Position numbers and translations under genes: made by a program. Positions 22,801-33,850 of a stretch of DNA of 64,000 nucleotides are shown here, one piece after another. Below the pieces are notes generated by a model. The model made no database searches, was not told the origin of the DNA, and saw nothing but the letters and a program-made list of their open reading frames with translations. Where the stretch lies: the NCBI RefSeq assembly GCF_030272615.1, contig NC_081411.1, positions 158,884,471 to 158,948,470 of the forward strand, read 5' to 3'. Within the stretch, counting starts at the first letter, position 1. Every line of letters begins with the position of its first letter. The stretch is from Cryptomeria japonica (taxonomy: Eukaryota > Streptophyta > Pinopsida > Cupressales > Cupressaceae).

Positions 22801-24605
22801 CTATGAATCATCTCTAAGGGCCAAGATATTCATAGACTCACTAAACCACTTGCATTTCTCTATATTTATAGGCTTTGTTAATTCATCTAAAAGATTCTCT
22901 AAAGTATTGACCTTTTCAAGTATCACCCTTATACCCTCTAGTGTGTCCTGAAGAACATGATAATATACATCAATGCACTTTGTACATGTATCAAAATTCA
23001 TTTTCTTCTCCAAGTTAATGAAACTCTAACTATTATATCCAATATGAATTGATCCAAGATCCAAACCTACATCTAAACACAATATCTAATTCTAGATGGC
23101 CTCCTTATAGGTATGTAGAGTTATCATATTCTCTATGTCAATAATGAAAAGTGACCATAACTTGTTGCTTTCTCTTATAATTAATTGCAAGATAAAAGAT
23201 GCTAAAGCCATAACCATTTATATATCTTCAATTTGTTAAAATTTCCTCGGTAAAATGAGTCAATAAATTTTTGGATAGCCACCATCTATGAACTCCCTTT
23301 ATTGTTAAAGATCCTTGTCGCTAAAGTCCCCCATTGTTTGTTATTAAAGTTTGGCCTAGTGGTTGTTGAAGTGATAGTATTGGTGAAGTTTGTGTTGTTA
23401 AACATGACACTAATGAAGATGCTTGATAGAAAGTAGACTAATCTATAGTACCTTATAGATATCTAAAAACCCTCTTCACCATATCTCCATAATCCCCACT
23501 AGGATTATCCATGAAATGACTTAAGACTCTCATTTATATTGGTTTGTTGTAGTTCATAACATACATTAAACCACCAATTGTATTGTTATAAGAGAGGTGA
23601 ATCATATCCTTCATCTTACCAAGTGTAGATGAACACTTCTCAAGTGGTAATTTTATCCTTATTAAAATATGAACACCCACTAGTCTACTATTTTCTATGC
23701 TAAGCCATTGCAACACATATTCAACATACTTGCTTTGGACTAATCAAAACTTTGTTTGTTTTTTAATTTGTTCGGGTCTCTATCCCTAATCTTGTGAACT
23801 TAGTGTTAGAGTGAATGATGTATGATTGATGTCTTAAACCTAGTAAACGTCTTGTGTGTTGTAATTCCCTAGTGGAGACATATTCACTTTTTAACTTAGG
23901 TCCTCGATGTAATTGTAGAAGTCTTAAGTTGTTTGAATAAGATCTTACCCTTATCTTTATGATTTTTATTTACTTTGGTTATCGAGGTATTTAATATTTG
24001 TCTCATGTTGGTCATACTACATATCACCTTACCAGTACAAGCACAACTCTTATAAATTTGTAATATATCTCATATCTCAATATTCAATCAAACTTGTTAT
24101 CTTGCATACTCTCTTATGGAAAGCATCTTTATTTTTTAGGTGATCCTTGAGTTTATAGATCCTATACTTAGTAGCCAATAGGTTTTTCAATCAAATTTCA
24201 CATAAACTTGATATTAAATAAGCTCCCAATCACACAATTAGTGTTACAAAGAATGATATATCATATATATAATCTAAAACAAGAAAATGATCACCTATTT
24301 ATAATAAACATAGTGAAAATGATATTGACCATATAAGTCCTAATATCAACATATAAGAATCAAACTTATGGTAGCACATTCTGGGTGACTACTTGAGACT
24401 GTGCGAATATTTATTTAATCTATAAAATAATAACTCCTTACCTTTCATAATTACTACCCTAGGTGTGTTTCCTAAAGATTTATTCATTTGGGTCACTATG
24501 TGGGAAAGTTGTCTTCATATCCATCTATTCTATTTATAGATAATATGTTGTTGAAATAGATAACAAGAACCTAATAGATTTTTTCTCATCTATTGGAGAA
24601 CAATC
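22801..24605 (-). pseudogene. gag-pol: Highly decayed copia pol (reverse transcriptase and RNase H)
   Basis: Read on the minus strand in pieces: SIRFLLSISTTYYL and MDMKTTF (24490-24600), KELLFYRLNKYSHSLK and YHKFDSYMLILG (24330-24460), GDHFLVLDYIYD (about 24250-24290, the catalytic box region, eroded), SRLVGVHILIRIKLPLEKCS with GGLMYVMNYNKP (23534-23716), and CIDVYYHVLQDTLEGIRVI with DELTKPINIEKC (22801-23000), the RNase H end. Order and spacing match copia, in a branch unlike A and D. The 23720-24215 stretch shows no pol similarity and may be an insertion. This looks like the oldest element in the left half. Confidence 0.75.
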
Positions 24606-24635
24606 TCACTAGATTCTATTCTCTCAACTTGGGAA

Positions 24636-25361
24636 TGCCATTTCATAAAAGAAAACTTGTAGCCACATAATGACAATTTTCACACAACCCAAAAGAGAAA
24701 TCTATGCAAACAAGTACACAAAATCCATATGCAAGAGAATAGACAACCTACCCATCAAAATATGGCATAAAATATACCTTGGAAAAACCCTTATGAAAGA
24801 AAAACCTAGCCTCCAAAAGCATCCACAATTAATGTATTACTGAAAAACATAACATTACAATACATCTTCAGAGCTTCCATGAACACCTCTGAAACATCAA
24901 GTCTCTCCTATGGATCATCCATGTGTTCAAGCACGTAACTACACATCTCATGCCATGCTTCACATATGCACTCTTCAAAAGAAGACTTTAAACCAAAACT
25001 AGACAACCTTAGACAACTACCCTCATTTTTGATATTATAGAAACAATCTCACACAAAACCAAAAAATGGTATTACATACAACCGTTTGATTAAAACCATG
25101 AGATTAAAAAATCCACATTTCATATTGGGTGCTAAGTTTTCACTTTATTAATATTTTTCCAAGATTAAATTAAATACATTTTCCCAATGCGAGGCCCCAC
25201 ATAAAATATCTCATTGTTACATGCAACACATAAAGTGGCCCAAAGAATGTTAACTCATTGTTATGCATGTCCATTTAGGCCCCCTAGGTTCACCATACAC
25301 ATAATAACAAAATTAAAATTTATAAACATTGTGTAAGGTGTACAACACCTAATTTCTAACA
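24636..25361 (-). repeat. LTR-like copy 1 of a separate family
   Basis: Starts TGCCATTTC and ends TTCTAACA. It resembles 25480-26147 (same orientation) and, inverted, 39970-40668. Shared parts include CACATGGAGGATGCA (inverted) and the AAACCATGAG/TTAAGTTTTCACTTTATTAA region. It lies against the decayed copia pol. No matching 5-bp duplication was found. Orientation is taken from the right end being TGTTAG-like on the minus strand. Confidence 0.6.
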
Positions 25362-25479
25362 TTTTTATATTTGTATGCATTGCTTAAGGGCTAACAAGAA
25401 ACTCCAAATGTCAATAAGGGAACAATTTGTTAGGAAATAATGCATTAATTCATTTAACCAATTTCCCGCATAACCAATG
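25362..25479. other. Spacer between LTR-like copies
   Basis: About 120 bp; its first bases resemble those after copy 2 (an A/T-rich run then GTATGCAT/GTATACAT), which suggests both copies once faced the same interior. Confidence 0.4.
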
Positions 25480-26147
25480 AGTGAAAAACATCCTTACAAG
25501 CTTACAAAATAACTATTATGCATAGATCAAATAACACAAGCCACAAGATAATACAAGATATATCTTAGGAAAACCTTCATGAGGGAAAAATCCAACCTCC
25601 AAAAGCATTTAGAGTCCATCTTATTATTTAGCAATAAAAAAATAGAAATCATCAATAATGAATACTTTTGAAACATCAATCCCTTTAATGCATCCTCCAT
25701 GTGCTCAAGCATGAATCCACACATCTCATGTCTTGCTTCACATATGCATTCCTCATAAAGACTCAATAATGACATCTGTTTCAACCAATCAACCTTAGCC
25801 ACTAAACATGTGCTTTCTTAAATAAAATCAATCTCACACAAATACAACCAAGTGGTAAAGTAAAACCATGTGACTCAAAACCATGAGTTCACAAAACTAT
25901 TGACCCCACATTTAATATTGGGTATTAAGTTTTCACTTTATTAACATTTATCAATTATTAACTTAAATAAATTTTACCAATGTGAGACCCACAATAAATA
26001 TATTCCTAATGTTACATTACAACACATAAAGTTCCCCAAAACATGTCAACTCCTAGTGAAGCATGTCCATCAAGGTCCCCCTAGGTGCACCACACACATA
26101 TAATGAAATAAACATTATGAAAGTTGTACAAAATCTTATCCCAACAT
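25480..26147 (-). repeat. LTR-like copy 2
   Basis: Second copy, ending ATCCCAACA, followed by an inverted purine tract (TTTTCCCACTTTTT), the place where a minus-strand element has its polypurine tract. The left limit is approximate. Its cluster of short ORFs is not coding. Confidence 0.6.
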
Positions 26148-26530
26148 TTTCCCACTTTTTGTATACATTTAATAAGGATCAATTCAATGAAATGCATCGT
26201 GTAATTGTACCAACATAGGGGACCAAAAAGTTGTCACTTTACATTTTGGCTCCCATTGGAGCATACTGCAAGTGCCTTATAACACACTAGCCAAATAAGG
26301 TGCTTGCGCTTGGTCTTGGATTAAATGAGCCTTAGGAATGGTTAGTTTAAACCATAGTGTGAGTGCATTATACAAATATAAATAATATGTAAACCCTAAA
26401 ACCTTGATGCTCATGTTATAGCATGCTTGCATTATAACACGTTTGCATCATGGAAAAAGTTGTCTCCATTTTTAGTCTAGGTTATAACATGGTAGCATTA
26501 TAACTACTATTGAGAGTTTTCAATCCTTAA
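26148..26530. other. No gene; possible remnant interior of the LTR copy 2 element
   Basis: Starts with the inverted purine tract, then unremarkable AT-rich sequence with short motif repeats (GCATTATAACA-type near 26420-26500). No coding capacity seen. Confidence 0.4.
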
Positions 26531-26605
26531 CAAATTAGGAAAAAGAAGAGAGAGGGAAAGAGAGAGGAAGAGAGAGAAAGAGATAGAGAGAAAGAGTGAG
26601 ACATG
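26531..26605. repeat. GA-rich purine tract
   Basis: Almost pure G/A on the plus strand (AGAGAGAGGGAAAGAGAG type), directly before the telomere-like array. Confidence 0.85.
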
Positions 26606-27474
26606 CAAAAAGACCCTCAACTCTAAACCTTATACCCTCAATCATAAACCCTAAGCTCTTCACTAATACTCTTAACTCTAAATTGGATATCGTAAACCCT
26701 ACGCCTCCACCCTAGATACCTTATACCATCAACCCTAAATCCTACACCCTCAACCTATACTTGTAGTTTCAATAACCTGAACCCTATAGATAATACACTT
26801 AACCCTAAACTCTACACCTTATAACTTATATCATGTACCCAATACCCTAAATCCTAAACTCTAAACCCTATACCAATACCGTCAACCCTCTAACTCTTTA
26901 TGATAAACCCTTTACCATATAATTTATACTTTATTCCTAAAACCATACAACCAGTACCCTAACTCCTATACTCCATTCCCTCAACCCTCAACACAAAACC
27001 ATAAAGCATGTACCAATACCTTTAACCGTATAGCCCTATATGATAAACCATCAACCATAAATCCAATACTCTAAGCCCTATATGTTATCCCCTCAACCCT
27101 AAATCATATGCCTTATAACCTCAAATGTAAAACCAACAACCTTAATCTAGAACCAATACCCTCAACCCTATAACCAATACACTAAACCATAAAACCTTCA
27201 ACATAAATCCAATACCATAAACCCTATACCTTGAATCCTAAACTGACCAATACACTCAACCATAAAACCTACACACAACACCTTAAAACCTAAACACTAT
27301 ACCCTCAATCCTAAATCTAAAACTCTATACTTATACACTCAACACTAAAATCTATATCCTCAAACCTATAACTTAAACCCTATAGCTATGTATCCTCAAC
27401 CATAAATCCTATAAATTATACCCTCAAACATAAACCTAATACCCTTAACTTAAACCCTACACCCTCAACTCTAA
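26606..27474. repeat. Degenerate telomere-like array
   Basis: About 870 bp of loosely repeated 6-14 base units such as CCCTAAAC, ACCCTCAACCCTAAA and CCTATACC, all in one orientation. They derive from the plant telomere heptamer CCCTAAA but most units are mutated. It is interstitial, flanked by retroelements, and not a chromosome end. Confidence 0.85.
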
Positions 27475-27645
27475 AGAGAATGGGAGTTTGAGAAGGGGAG
27501 AAAGAAGAAGAAAGAGAGATAGAGGGAGGTAGAGATATGAGATACCTAGATAAGGAGAGAGGTGTGATAGATAGAGGGGGATAAAGAGATGGAGAGAGAG
27601 AGAGAGGTAATTTAGGAGGGAGTGGGAGAGGGCGAGAGAGGGAAG
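27475..27645. repeat. GA-rich purine tract
   Basis: Mainly GAGAGAG/GGGAG units. The Ser/Leu/Pro-rich minus-strand ORFs here are the translation of (TC)n and not genes. Confidence 0.85.
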
Positions 27646-27755
27646 TATCAACACCCAATACTCTCAAACATAAACCCTACAACCTAAACTTTACACCATC
27701 AACCCTAAACCCTAAACCCTACATCCTACACCCTATAACCTATAAATTATGTAAC
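27646..27755. repeat. Telomere-like segment
   Basis: Same style as 26606-27474, including the perfect run CCCTAAACCCTAAACCCT near 27708. Confidence 0.8.
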
Positions 27756-28059
27756 CGTGTCCATATAAAGGGGAGGGAGAGGTAACAAAATAGAGAGAGG
27801 AGTGAGGAATAAGAGCAGAGACAAAATAAAAAAGAGAGAGAGGAGTAAGAAGGGATGGGAAGAGAGGTAGACATGAAGAAAGTGAGAAACCTTGGGAAGG
27901 GAGAGATAGAGAGTTAATGGGAGAGAGAGAAAAGAGGAGAGAGTTCACAAAAGAAGATTGACAAGGGGGAGGGGGAGAGAGGTGGAGAGGGAGGGAGAAA
28001 ACTAGAGGGGACAAATAGAGATGTGAGAGACCTAGATCAAGAGAGAGAGGTGATATATC
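27756..28059. repeat. GA-rich purine tract flanking the gypsy element
   Basis: G/A-rich up to the TG of the gypsy 5' LTR. The same kind of tract resumes at 39356, so the element inserted in this repeat. Confidence 0.85.
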
Positions 28060-30370
28060 TGAGGCCCTACCCCAACTCATTCTAGCATTTCAGTGATTTT
28101 CATGTTGAGACTATTTTGGGTGCTTTATTTTTATGCATTATGGATTTACAACTTATAAGATTCCATGATTTGGATAACATTGATATATATTGATACTTCA
28201 TTTCTATGCATTATAGATATAAAACTCTATATGATTCTAGAATAGGATAAATTTGGGATGATGTATGTCATTATTGGATTTGCAGGACTTTACTATGATG
28301 ATAGAAATAGAATGCATGTTTTATGTATGGATTAAAATTATGGGGATTATGATAATTGCTTATGTGGATTTATTTGGATGTAAGATGTATTGATTTGTTT
28401 AAATGTATATTGTATGCAGAGTGTTTGATGTGTATTCTTATTCATGTGCTTTATATTATATGAGGTTATTTGGAATTACTAATGTATAATTGAGATGCGT
28501 AGGAAAATTATCCATGTGACCATGGAAACATTATGGAGAACAAAACCTAGGCCTATGTACATTCGTAAAACTAGGGTTTATCTATTTGGAGAGACAACAC
28601 CCCGTATGTATCGTATTTTATTTGTGATAGTAAATGTTGCATGTGTGTTAAATTGAATTTATAAAATTGTGTAAATCCAACAAGAGACAAAATTTTATGT
28701 GTAATTTTGTAAAAGTATTTTTATTGTGTCACTTGACACATGTGTTGATTTATGTCTTGATTTTTGAATTGTCTCCTGGAGGGAATTGTTTAACCATAGC
28801 TTTTTCAAATCATTTAATGTGGTTCTATATTTTCCTTGGATAGAGAATCTTTGGGGTGGTCAACTTACGTTTGACCCAAAAGTTAACTTCAGATGAGTTT
28901 AAAAGGGGTCAAATGGACTCCCAGGGGTAGTTTAAACATGTTTCCTAAAGCCCATAAGGTATACCTATGAGTTAGGAGTGTTTTTAGGCATGTGTCTACT
29001 CCCATGTGGCTGTTTAGTCATCCCAAAAAGTGAGTTTTCTAAGATGTGCGAAAATTGGATTTAGAAGGCATCATCTAGGTTAGTTAACTTTCCTTTTTGG
29101 ATGAGAGATCCCTTTTGATCTTTTTCGGGCTTTTTTGCTTTTTCAATTTTAGAAACCTGTGAGAACTCTCACTGAGCTCTTCTTAGGAAAGAATGAGAGA
29201 TTTTGCGGGTAATCACCCACTCTCCATTTTTGGAGACAATGCAATTTTGAAAAGAAAAGATTTGGTATAGAATTTGGCAAAGTGTAGAGAAACAAGGATT
29301 GTGGAATTGGGCTACTCATCCTCAACTAGATCTAGCATACCTTTGGGCATTTTGAAGGTTGGTTTAACTTCTCTTTGTATTGTTTTCATGTTGCATGTTA
29401 TGTTGAAAAGATATGCTTTTATGAAAAGGCTAGTTTCTTGTATTTTTCCCTTGTGAAAATTATTTTGTGTTCTATATTTTACTTCTTGTATGCATTTTTT
29501 TCTGTGCATTGAGAGTAACCAAGGCCTCCTACTCTTGGGAGAGAGGATGGTCTTGTGGGTGGTAGAAGTTTGACAACCCTCGAGTGAGAGGCTCTTGTTA
29601 TGAGAGTGATCTCAAGGGATATATATGTGACCCTTGCTGCATGACATGTTTATGCATTCGAGGGTCATAAGGAGGGAAATATGGCATGGATGCCTAGGGG
29701 GGCATAAGGATGTGGGGTTAAAGTACTTATGATATATTTTTGGTCCCCATGAGGTGGCTTGTGTTTCTACAGTCTTGCAGTCTTGTGGTATAGAGTTTAA
29801 AAATATGTATGAATAGGGAAAATTGTAGATTAAATATTTATTAGGTGTTTATAATTTATATATGTTTATTGATAAACATATGGGTATATTTAAAAGAAAA
29901 AAAAGATGTTTAAATTTAAAATACTTATGAAGTTTAATCCTTTAGAAAATTTTATAACAAATTTGGTAAGTTAATTTTGGCTATGGGGGAATATTTTAGT
30001 CCACCTAGAAATAGGTTATCGAGGCTTAACTTTATAGGGCAAATCTCATTATGGAATTATTTGCCCTTTAGAAAAAACTTAGACTTATTATTATTATCAT
30101 TTAAATAATTAATCGGTTTTAAAAATCTAAGTGCTAGGACTAATTAATGTAGTTCCTAAGCAATTAAAAGTTATTAGAGATTAATAATATTCTAGTGTTC
30201 CGCACTTAATTTAAATATTATTTTGCTTACTCGAGTTAGTGGATAGAGTTAACCCAAACCTAGTTAAGACAAACTTGTTAGTGCGTTTCATATTAACAAA
30301 TTTAATGTTACTAAGTTGTGATTTAAAAAAAAAAATTATCCCGCTCGTGCCCAAAAGTTTGAGCATGACA
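28060..30370 (+). repeat. 5' LTR of the gypsy element
   Basis: 2311 bp, TGAGGCCCTACC ... GCATGACA. Aligns with both ends of 35325-39355. Relative to that copy it lacks about 1.6 kb at 29795 and about 75 bp near 30186; the latter gap is bordered by short AATAAT repeats. Confidence 0.93.
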
Positions 30371-30373
30371 TTT

Positions 30374-30385
30374 TGGTATTAGAGC
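30374..30385 (+). other. Primer-binding site of the gypsy element
   Basis: TGGTATTAGAGC, one C-to-T change from the initiator-Met complement, three bases after the LTR end. Confidence 0.85.
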
Positions 30386-30546
30386 AAGGTTTCCAACACT
30401 AGGAACCTTTCTCCATTAAGTTTCGCTTTAAATATTTAATTAATTTTATTATATTAATTTTTTAGGATATTTAAATTTAATTAATTAAATATTTTTTCCA
30501 AAGAAATTAGTTATTTAATTTATTTTATTTTATTTTTCTCTTAAGA

Positions 30547-31856
30547 ATGCCTCCGACTACGTGACAAGCTCGCAAGCATAGAAGGGGTCCTAGGTGTGTA
30601 CGCATGGCACACGAAGAGGTCAATAGGGAGGAATTGTTCCGAAAGTGAACCCAAAGGCTCCACCCAAACAACTAGTTGACCCAAACTGAGGTATCTTAGA
30701 AGCACTCCAAAACCTGATTGGTATAGTCCAGGATAGGTTTCTAGCAGAGGATCATCATGTTGAAAATCAGAACTCAGGGAGTCATAGATCAGCAGATAGG
30801 GAATGGAGCAGGAGTCCACCTCCTACTCCCGTAGAGAGTTAGGGTGGGAATGAGCCTGAGTCTGTGCACCTACCAGGACCACCTCCAGTGGCAGAGCCAG
30901 TGTTTTATGAGAGATCATGTCGTGATCTAGGAGATCTTATCAAGGAGGTTATGCGTCTCCAGCCACCATCTTTTGGGGGATCTACCGACGGGGTAGAAGC
31001 TAAGGCTTGGCTTTTGAGCCTTGAAAGGTACTTTGCATTACGCTCTTATGAGAGAAATCTAAAGGTATGTGTAGCAACTCATCTATTGAGAGGAATGACC
31101 TCCACATGGTGGAGATAGGAGGAATACAAGTGTGGTTTAGTTCCTAATACTCTCACATGGGAGATATTTACAGAGAGGTTTAGGGAGAGGTATTTGTCAG
31201 AACATTACAGACAACGTAGGATAGATGAGTTCCATGACCTCCAACAAAAGGATCTCTCAGTGACCTAGTACAAGAGAAAATTTTTTGAGCTCTTTCCATA
31301 CGTGGACTACCTAAAGGATGAGAAACTTCTCGTCAACCATTTCATCAGAGGGCTGAATGCCGACATAGCAGGACTAGTGAGGATGTCTGCTCCAGGGAGC
31401 CTTCAGGTTGCCATGGAGAAGGCCCTAATAGCAAAGGAGATTCAAGTCAGGCCATAGGATACAAGGGATCGGTTCCAAAATCGAAACCCTATACCCTAGA
31501 CATACAGATTTTAGAAACCCCATTGGAAAGGTAATAACAGAAACACACCGGGGTTCTCCAAACCCCCTCCTCTGCAACAGTCGTAGTAGAACCCGAGGTA
31601 GAGGCCTCCGTAGAGTCAGCAGGGCATAAAGCCAAAGTAGTGGTAGTCTCAGGGTCAGAGGCAAGATCAATGATCTTAGGTTCCTTACACACCTTCGGTG
31701 AGGACTCAGCAGTCCTCCAGGGGTGGGTATAGTGGTTCTAGTAGGACAAGGGGACAGTCTTTTTCTAGGCCTCAGGGCGTTCAGTTTCAGGCACGCAGTG
31801 CTTGTTTCATGTGTGGAGCCATGGGGCACATGGAGAGAGAGTTTCCTTAGGGTCAG
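30547..31856 (+). pseudogene. gag: Gypsy gag
   Basis: The ATG at 30547 opens a frame (MPPTT) that shifts before about 30690. From there on one frame runs to the pol end. The retrotransposon gag domain is at 30930-31440 (SFGGSTDGVEAKAWLLSLER, LLRGMTSTWWR, EIFTERFRERYLSEHYRQ). A glutamine-rich linker follows at 31500-31680, then a zinc knuckle near 31806 (CFMCGAMGHMEREF) whose fourth ligand, a Cys, is now Phe. It carries about a dozen TAG stops at positions where Gln is expected, several clustered in the Gln-rich linker. Confidence 0.88.
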
Positions 31857-33299
31857 ATGGCAAGGAATCAGAGGATGGCCTCATCAAAGTCTACAGTTGG
31901 AGATATAGGCAGGTCCCATAGAGTCTTTGTAGCAATTGACAACAGTCAGGTAGAGCACCAGGCCATAGTCATTGAGGCTGCAGGTATGATAAGAGGTAAT
32001 AGTGTATCTATATTATTTGATTTAGGAGCTACTGACTCCTTTATATCTCCATTAGTTGTGGAGCGTTGTAGGCTAGTGGCAACTAGATAGGGTGTCAATT
32101 GGGAAGTTGAGTTAGCTTTAGGGGATAGAGTGTTAGTGGAATTAGGGGTTAGGGCATGTCAGCTTCAGATTGGCAATACCACCACCTTAGTAGACCTTAG
32201 AGTTACACCACTTGGATCATATGGTATCATACTTGGCATGGATTGGCTTTATGCCCATAGAGCCAAGATGGATTGCTGCTGGAAAGAAATCAAGTGTGAG
32301 CATGATCAGGGTTCACCCATAGTAATCATAGGGATTCAGAGACTCGTGTCTCTTCGTATGATTTCCGTAATGCAGCTTAAGCAGAGCATGCGAAAGGAAT
32401 GTCAACTATTTTCCATCACTATCAGTGATAGAGAGGAAGAGGACAAAAAGGAAACATCGATTGATGAACATCCTATCCTTAAGGGATATTCAGATGTGTT
32501 TCCCTCAGAGCTACCTGGAATGCCGCCCCATAGAGAGATTGACTTTCATATAGACCTTGTACTAGGAGCTGAGCCAGTTTCAAGAGCACCTTATAGGATG
32601 ACCGCAAATGAGCTTAATGAGATCAAAATGCAGCTTGAGGAACTCCTAGAGAAGGGTCACATTTGTCCTAGCGTATCCCCTTGGGGTGCACCAATCATCT
32701 TCGTGAAGAAGAAGGATAGATCTCTTCGATTATGCATGGATTATCATCAGTTGAATAAAGTAACCATCAAGAACTGATATCCCTTGCCCAGAATCGATGA
32801 TTTATTCAACCAACTTTAGGGTGCCAAAGTATTCTCCAAAATTGATCTGAAGTCAGGATACCATCAGTTGAGGATAGTGGAAAGTGATATCCATAAGACC
32901 GCATTTCGCACTAGATATGGCCACTATGAATTCGCCATGGTTCCATTTGGTCTTATGAATGCTCCAGCTATTTTCATGAGCCTCATGAATGGGGTATTCC
33001 ACACATTTCTTGACCATTTTGTGATTGTGTTCCTTGATGACATATTGATATATTCTCAGAATGAGAAGGAGCATGAGGAGCACCTCAGACAGGTTTTGCA
33101 GTGTTTGCAACACAATCAGTTGTATGGCAGTTTGTCAAAGTGTGCTTTTTTTCGATCAGAGGTCAAGTACCTTGGGCACATTATTTCTGATGGTGGGATC
33201 TCGGTAGACCCATCAAAGATCAAATCTATTATGGATTGGCCAGCACCAACCAGTGTGATAGAGGTCAGGAGCTTCATGGGCTTAGCAGGTTATTACTGA
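31857..33299 (+). pseudogene. pol: Gypsy protease and reverse transcriptase
   Basis: Same frame as gag. The protease site at 32019-32027 reads D-L-G where D-S/T-G is required, with flanks FDLGATDSFIS and LGMDWL. The reverse transcriptase has [87 protein letters not shown] and the catalytic FLDD at 33030-33041. In-frame stops are at 32088 (TAG), 32775 (TGA) and 32817 (TAG); the stretch ends at TGA 33297. The context suggests Gln and Arg codons before mutation. Confidence 0.92.
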
Positions 33300-33850
33300 C
33301 GCTTTGTTGAGGGATTCTCTAGAGTCGCACATCCTATTACTTCTCTTCAGTGTAAAGGGAAGAAATTTGAGTGGACAGAGAAGTGCGAGAAGGCCTTTTA
33401 GGAACTCAAGAAGGAACTTACTAGTGCACCCATCCTTGTAGTACCAGATCCCTCAGTTGACTTCATGGTTTGCACAGATGCTTCCCTAGAGGGTTAAGGA
33501 GCGGTCCTTATGCAGGATGGTAGGGCTATAGCTTTTGAGTCTAGGAAACTTAAGACTCATGAGCTTAACTACCCTACTCATGACCTTGAACTTGCAGCAG
33601 TAGTGCATGCACTTGTGAGGTGGAGACACTTCCTTTTGGGTCATCATTTTGAGCTTCATTCAGACCATCAGAGTCTTCAGTACATATTCACTCAGCCAAA
33701 CCTTAATGCACATCAGAGGAGATGGATAGAGTTTTTATGCGAGTATGATTTTGACGTTCACTGCATCAAAGGGAAAGAAAACGTAGTCGCAGATGCCTTG
33801 AGTAGGAGACGTCATGAGGTATACACCATATCTATGGGTACGGATTTGAG
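33300..33850 (+). pseudogene. pol: Gypsy RNase H
   Basis: Continues the frame: MVCTDASLEG (first Asp), ESRKLKTHELNYPTHDLELA (catalytic Glu region), LHSDHQSLQYIF and GKENVVADALSRR, the classical Ty3 RNase H set. Stops at 33399 (TAG) and 33495 (TAA). The 33495 TAA is the one pol stop not easily explained by a C-to-T change. Confidence 0.92.

Noticed and set aside
26606-27474. True telomere end
   Set aside because: Units are highly degenerate and retroelements lie on both sides, so this is interstitial.
27416-28080. Minus-strand ORFs rich in Ser, Leu and Pro
   Set aside because: Translations of the GA/TC tract; no domain and compositional bias only. The same applies at 39308-39794 and 41246-41482.
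31425-31829. 134-codon minus-strand ORF
   Set aside because: Antisense to the Gln-rich gypsy gag linker; open only because TAG/CAG reads as CTA/CTG on the other strand.
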